From: Akkermansiaceae bacterium
Lineage (GTDB): Bacteria > Verrucomicrobiota > Verrucomicrobiia > Verrucomicrobiales > Akkermansiaceae
NCBI GenBank assembly: GCA_019634595.1
Contig: JAHCBC010000001.1
Coordinates: forward strand, 62,001 to 126,000
DNA length: 64,000 bases
Direction of reading: 5' to 3'
A model generated the notes under the pieces. It was not told where the DNA came from. It saw only the letters and a program-made list of their open reading frames with translations, and searched no databases. Numbering within the stretch: position 1 is the first letter of the stretch; each line of letters begins with the position of its first letter. This document shows, piece by piece, positions 61,233 to 64,000 of the stretch. Made by a program: the position numbers and the translations under genes.

Positions 61233-62303
61233 TCAGAACAGCTCACCCTGTCCGGGCATGACACGGCGGAAGGATGCGGTGCTGAGTTGCGGGAAATGGG
61301 GGTCCAGCCCGTGCCGGCGGCAGAGGGTGTGGAAGACCGCGTTGAGTTGCTTCGACTGCTCCCCGGTGCCACGGTTGCGGATGCCGGGGGTGGTGGCGTT
61401 CACGCTGCCGCCGTGGAACGCGCGGATGCGGCCCAGCACCTTTTCCTTTGCCAGCGGCTGGTGGCGGTCCAGCCAGCCGGAGAAGACGTCCTTCACCGCG
61501 CCGGGCAGACGCACGACGGAGTAGGCGGCGAATTTTCCGCCATGGTCCGCCACCGCCTTCAGGATAGAGGGCAGCTCGCTGTCGTTCAGGCCGGGGATCA
61601 TCGGCGCGGCGCTGACGCCGGCATGGATGCCGGCCTCCGTGAGCTGGCGGATGGTTTCCAGCCGCGCGCGGGGGGAGGAGGCGCGGGGTTCAAGCACCCT
61701 GGCCAGCTTCGGGTCCAGCGTGGTGACGGACAGATAGACGGCCACCGCATGGTGCCGGGCCAGCTCCGCCAGGTGGTCGATGTCCCGCGCCACCAGCGCG
61801 TTCTTCGTGATGATGGTCACCGGGTTCCGGAAATGGGCAAGCACCTCCAGGCAGCGGCGGGTGATCTCCAGCCTCCGCTCCACCGGCTGGTAGCAGTCCG
61901 TCACGCCGGACATCGCGATTTTCCCCACCTTGTAGGACGGCTTTGCCAGCGCGGCCTCCAGCAGTTCCGGCGCGTTTTCCTTCACCACGATCTTCGATTC
62001 GAATTCCAGCCCGGCGGAGAAGCCGAGGTATTCATGGTAGGTACGGGCGTAGCAATACGCGCAGCCGTGCTCGCAGCCGCGGTAGGGATTCAGCCCGTAG
62101 TCGAAGGAAAGGTCGTCCGCGTCATTCACCGACAACACGGACTGGGAGTCATCCCGCAGGAAGACGGTCTTCAGCGGCCGCGGGTCGTCATCCACCCACG
62201 CGTCCTCGTCCACCTCCACGCGCATCGCGGAGAAGCGGTTGGCCGGATCCGCGTCCGCACCCCTGCCTTTGTGAACCATAAGGGAGTTTTTCATGGTGTT
62301 CAT
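61233..62303 (-). CDS. Radical SAM protein, SplB/PA0069-like family
   Basis: 356 residues from ATG 62303 (or 62294). Starts with a segment VHKGRGADADPANRFSAMRV that is typical of PA0069-type proteins, then DYGLNPYRGCEHGCAYCYAR holding the CxxxCxxC iron-sulfur motif. SAM-binding stretches follow (KIAMSGVTDCYQPVERRLEI, PVTIITKNALVARDIDHLAE, VYLSVTTLDPKLARVLEPR, GVSAAPMIPGLNDSELP). Related to spore photoproduct lyase by fold, but the substrate of this subfamily is unknown. Divergent from the Fic gene with 135 bases between the starts. Confidence 0.9.
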   Translation of the reverse strand: MNTMKNSLMVHKGRGADADPANRFSAMRVEVDEDAWVDDDPRPLKTVFLRDDSQSVLSVNDADDLSFDYGLNPYRGCEHGCAYCYARTYHEYLGFSAGLEFESKIVVKENAPELLEAALAKPSYKVGKIAMSGVTDCYQPVERRLEITRRCLEVLAHFRNPVTIITKNALVARDIDHLAELARHHAVAVYLSVTTLDPKLARVLEPRASSPRARLETIRQLTEAGIHAGVSAAPMIPGLNDSELPSILKAVADHGGKFAAYSVVRLPGAVKDVFSGWLDRHQPLAKEKVLGRIRAFHGGSVNATTPGIRNRGTGEQSKQLNAVFHTLCRRHGLDPHFPQLSTASFRRVMPGQGELF

Positions 62304-62438
62304 GTGAACGCAATAAAAACCGTGTGTCTGGGCCGACGGGTGGCGGAGACGGCTTTGGATCGACAACCGGCAGCGCCGTATTCCATCATTCGAGCAGGGA
62401 ACCGCACATACTGACAGCAGGCCGCCCCACTGATTTCC

Positions 62439-63761
62439 ATGGATACCATCGAGGCATTGAGAACCGAGTGGGAGGCCCTCCAGCCGCTGTCTCCGGAGAA
62501 CGGCAGGAAGTTGTGGCAAAAGCTGCGCTTGGAATGGAACTACCACTCCAACCACATCGAGGGAAACACGCTGACCTACGGTGAGACGGAGCTGCTGTTG
62601 GTCCACGGCCAGACCCACGGCACCCACGACCTCCGGGAGTATGAGGAAATGAAGGCCCACGACGTGGGGATCGAGCACCTGAAGACGCTCGCCGCCGATG
62701 CTTCACGGGTGATCCGTGCGGGGGACGTCCGGGATCTGAATCGGATCATCCTCAAGGAACCTTTCTGGAAGGCGGCCCAAACTCCGGATGGTGCTGCCAC
62801 ACGGAAGGAGATCAGGCCGGGCGAATACAAGACGCAGCCCAACAACGTCCGGACGGCGAGCGGCGAGATGTTCGAGTTCGCCCCTCCGTCAGAGGTGGAG
62901 GAGCGGATGCATGCCTTGCTGGAATGGCTGGCCTCCACCCTGGGGCAACCGTCGTATGACCTCCTTTCCGTCCTGGCGAAACTTCACCATGACTTCGTGC
63001 TGATCCATCCGTTCGACGATGGCAACGGCCGGGTGGCGCGGATGTTGGTGAACTATGTGCTGATGCGCGAAGGACTGCCCCCGCTGATCGTCCCGACGGA
63101 GGAGAAGAAAGACTACCTCGCCGCCCTCCGCCTCGCGGATGCCGGGGAGCCGTCCACTTTGGAGGCCTACCTTGGGAAATGCCTGGAGCGCGTGCTGCGG
63201 CTGGGGATCCGTGCGGGCAAGGGCGAGGGCGTGGATGAACCGGGGGATGTGGAGAAACAGATCGCCCTGTTTGCGCGGAGCCAGGAGTTCAATAAAGAGC
63301 GAGTAAAGCCGTGCTCCACTGCGGCGATCCAAGGAATTTATGAACAGGGAATCCACCAGTTGCTGATCGCGTTGGAAGAGAAGGTCCGCGTATTTGCGCC
63401 ACTTTTTCACGATATAACGATCAAAGTTGATTCGCGAGTCCTTGGAACTGGAGAAAGTATACCTTGGAGATTTGAAATTAAGCTCAAAACAGCCGACCAG
63501 CAGCATGTATTTCGGTTCGATTCCTTCTCAATTACCATCGAATTAAATGGATATGCTGGAGGAGATATTCTCCCATTTAATATTTCAGAGCAGGTTATTT
63601 TTACTTTCCGTGAATTCAACTATTCGGTGAGAATAGGCCAGTGGGAGGCATTCAGAAAGCTCTACTCCGAGCCAGTTCTGCTCGAAGATATTCAAGTCGC
63701 AACTGATCGTTTATTGTCCGGTCTATTCGAACAGATTAAAGGGCGCACTGGGCAGAACTGA
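62439..63761 (+). CDS. Fic-domain protein with N-terminal inhibitory helix and AT-rich C-terminal domain
   Basis: 440 residues. The inhibitory motif SNHIEGN (S37, E41, G42) fits the (S/T)xxxE(G/N) class II type and precedes the Fic core; the catalytic motif is HPFDDGNGRVARML with H190. Fic enzymes usually transfer AMP to target hydroxyls. From about residue 280 (63280) base composition and codon use change sharply: the first 840 bases are GC-rich like the genome, the last 480 are AT-rich (AATTAAATGG, TTTAATATTT). The C-terminal 155 residues are a beta-rich domain (VDSRVLGTGESIPWRFEIKL, HVFRFDSFSITIELNGYAGG) I do not recognise. This looks like a domain acquired from a low-GC source. Confidence 0.9.
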   Translation: MDTIEALRTEWEALQPLSPENGRKLWQKLRLEWNYHSNHIEGNTLTYGETELLLVHGQTHGTHDLREYEEMKAHDVGIEHLKTLAADASRVIRAGDVRDLNRIILKEPFWKAAQTPDGAATRKEIRPGEYKTQPNNVRTASGEMFEFAPPSEVEERMHALLEWLASTLGQPSYDLLSVLAKLHHDFVLIHPFDDGNGRVARMLVNYVLMREGLPPLIVPTEEKKDYLAALRLADAGEPSTLEAYLGKCLERVLRLGIRAGKGEGVDEPGDVEKQIALFARSQEFNKERVKPCSTAAIQGIYEQGIHQLLIALEEKVRVFAPLFHDITIKVDSRVLGTGESIPWRFEIKLKTADQQHVFRFDSFSITIELNGYAGGDILPFNISEQVIFTFREFNYSVRIGQWEAFRKLYSEPVLLEDIQVATDRLLSGLFEQIKGRTGQN

Positions 63762-64000
63762 GTCTGTTCAGAAAAGATAGTGAGGCGTGCCGGCCCGCCG
63801 CGCCGAAACCGCGGGGCACTTGGCCTGTGGAGCCCTTTCCGTGAAGGAGTATCCGTGATTTCTCCGCCGAAAGCCACGGCGGACCGGGCCGGTCCGACCC
63901 TACCAAGCTGTGCGGCTCCGCCGCCGAATAGGAAGTAGCCTTCATCCGACTTCCCGGGTTGAACAGCGGCTCCGGATGGCGCATGGTGGACGGATGGATC
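63762..64000. other. Right-edge intergenic stretch with palindromes, no gene supported
   Basis: Contains the palindrome GGACCGGGCCGGTCC at 63881-63895 and other GC-rich inverted pieces (GTGCC..GGCAC near 63787). It may be part of another repeat family, but only one copy is visible. No convincing coding frame. Confidence 0.4.

Overview
The window is a GC-rich chromosomal segment from a Gram-negative bacterium, most likely Verrucomicrobiota (Verrucomicrobiae, Luteolibacter-like). This rests on three PEP-CTERM exported proteins, an exported di-haem protein with an 'IQSSPDLKTW'-type N-terminal domain, a tandem GspE/GspF/pseudopilin cluster, membrane-anchored helical-repeat proteins typical of this phylum, and very dense families of intergenic inverted-repeat elements. 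The lineage call is inference from protein style, not from a marker gene. No rRNA, tRNA, CRISPR array or prophage was seen.

Layout. 1-2575: an exported protein cut by the left edge, a PEP-CTERM protein and a tiny lipoprotein. 2576-9138: an RND efflux pump (permease and adaptor) divergent from a response regulator/kinase pair, with a perfect 12-bp inverted repeat between them. 9139-10587: a REP-associated transposase (RAYT) with its REPIN repeats on both sides. 10588-12673: SGNH hydrolase and a dicarboxylate/glutamate-type symporter. 12674-13507: nested repeats. 13508-18862: type II secretion/type IV pilus-like operon (two GspE ATPases, GspF, GspG). 19619-21100: REPINs, one of them split by an IS110-family element that carries a recognisable candidate bridge RNA. 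21150-26229: lipoprotein, CysJ-like flavoprotein, Dabb protein, orphan nuoA, small DNA-binding-like protein, ribosomal protein L31 and hisF. 26600-36521: AddA-like and AddB-like recombination proteins separated by a di-haem peroxidase and a second two-component system. 36793-43759: ribosomal protein S21, a LysR regulator, small membrane proteins, a PlsC-type acyltransferase and a delta-9 desaturase. 44160-49362: a coupled pair of membrane-anchored helical proteins, a DUF7336-like protein, bioD and nadB. 49620-57287: two PEP-CTERM proteins, a second pair of helical proteins, an FHA protein and a bactofilin. 57452-63761: hypothetical protein, nitronate monooxygenase, Tat-exported sugar isomerase-like protein, membrane protein, radical SAM protein and a Fic protein.

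The most interesting layer is the intergenic DNA. At least seven sequence families each consist of two inverted arms around a short spacer. The arms of family A are hairpins whose stems vary in a compensatory way while the loop GTGA is nearly constant, and this family surrounds the RAYT gene. The families nest in one another. One copy of A is interrupted by the IS110 element exactly at a CT dinucleotide, and the element's 237-base leader contains short segments matching the target flank and both element ends in the order expected of a bridge RNA. An arm of another family supplies the C-terminal codons of the AddB-like protein.
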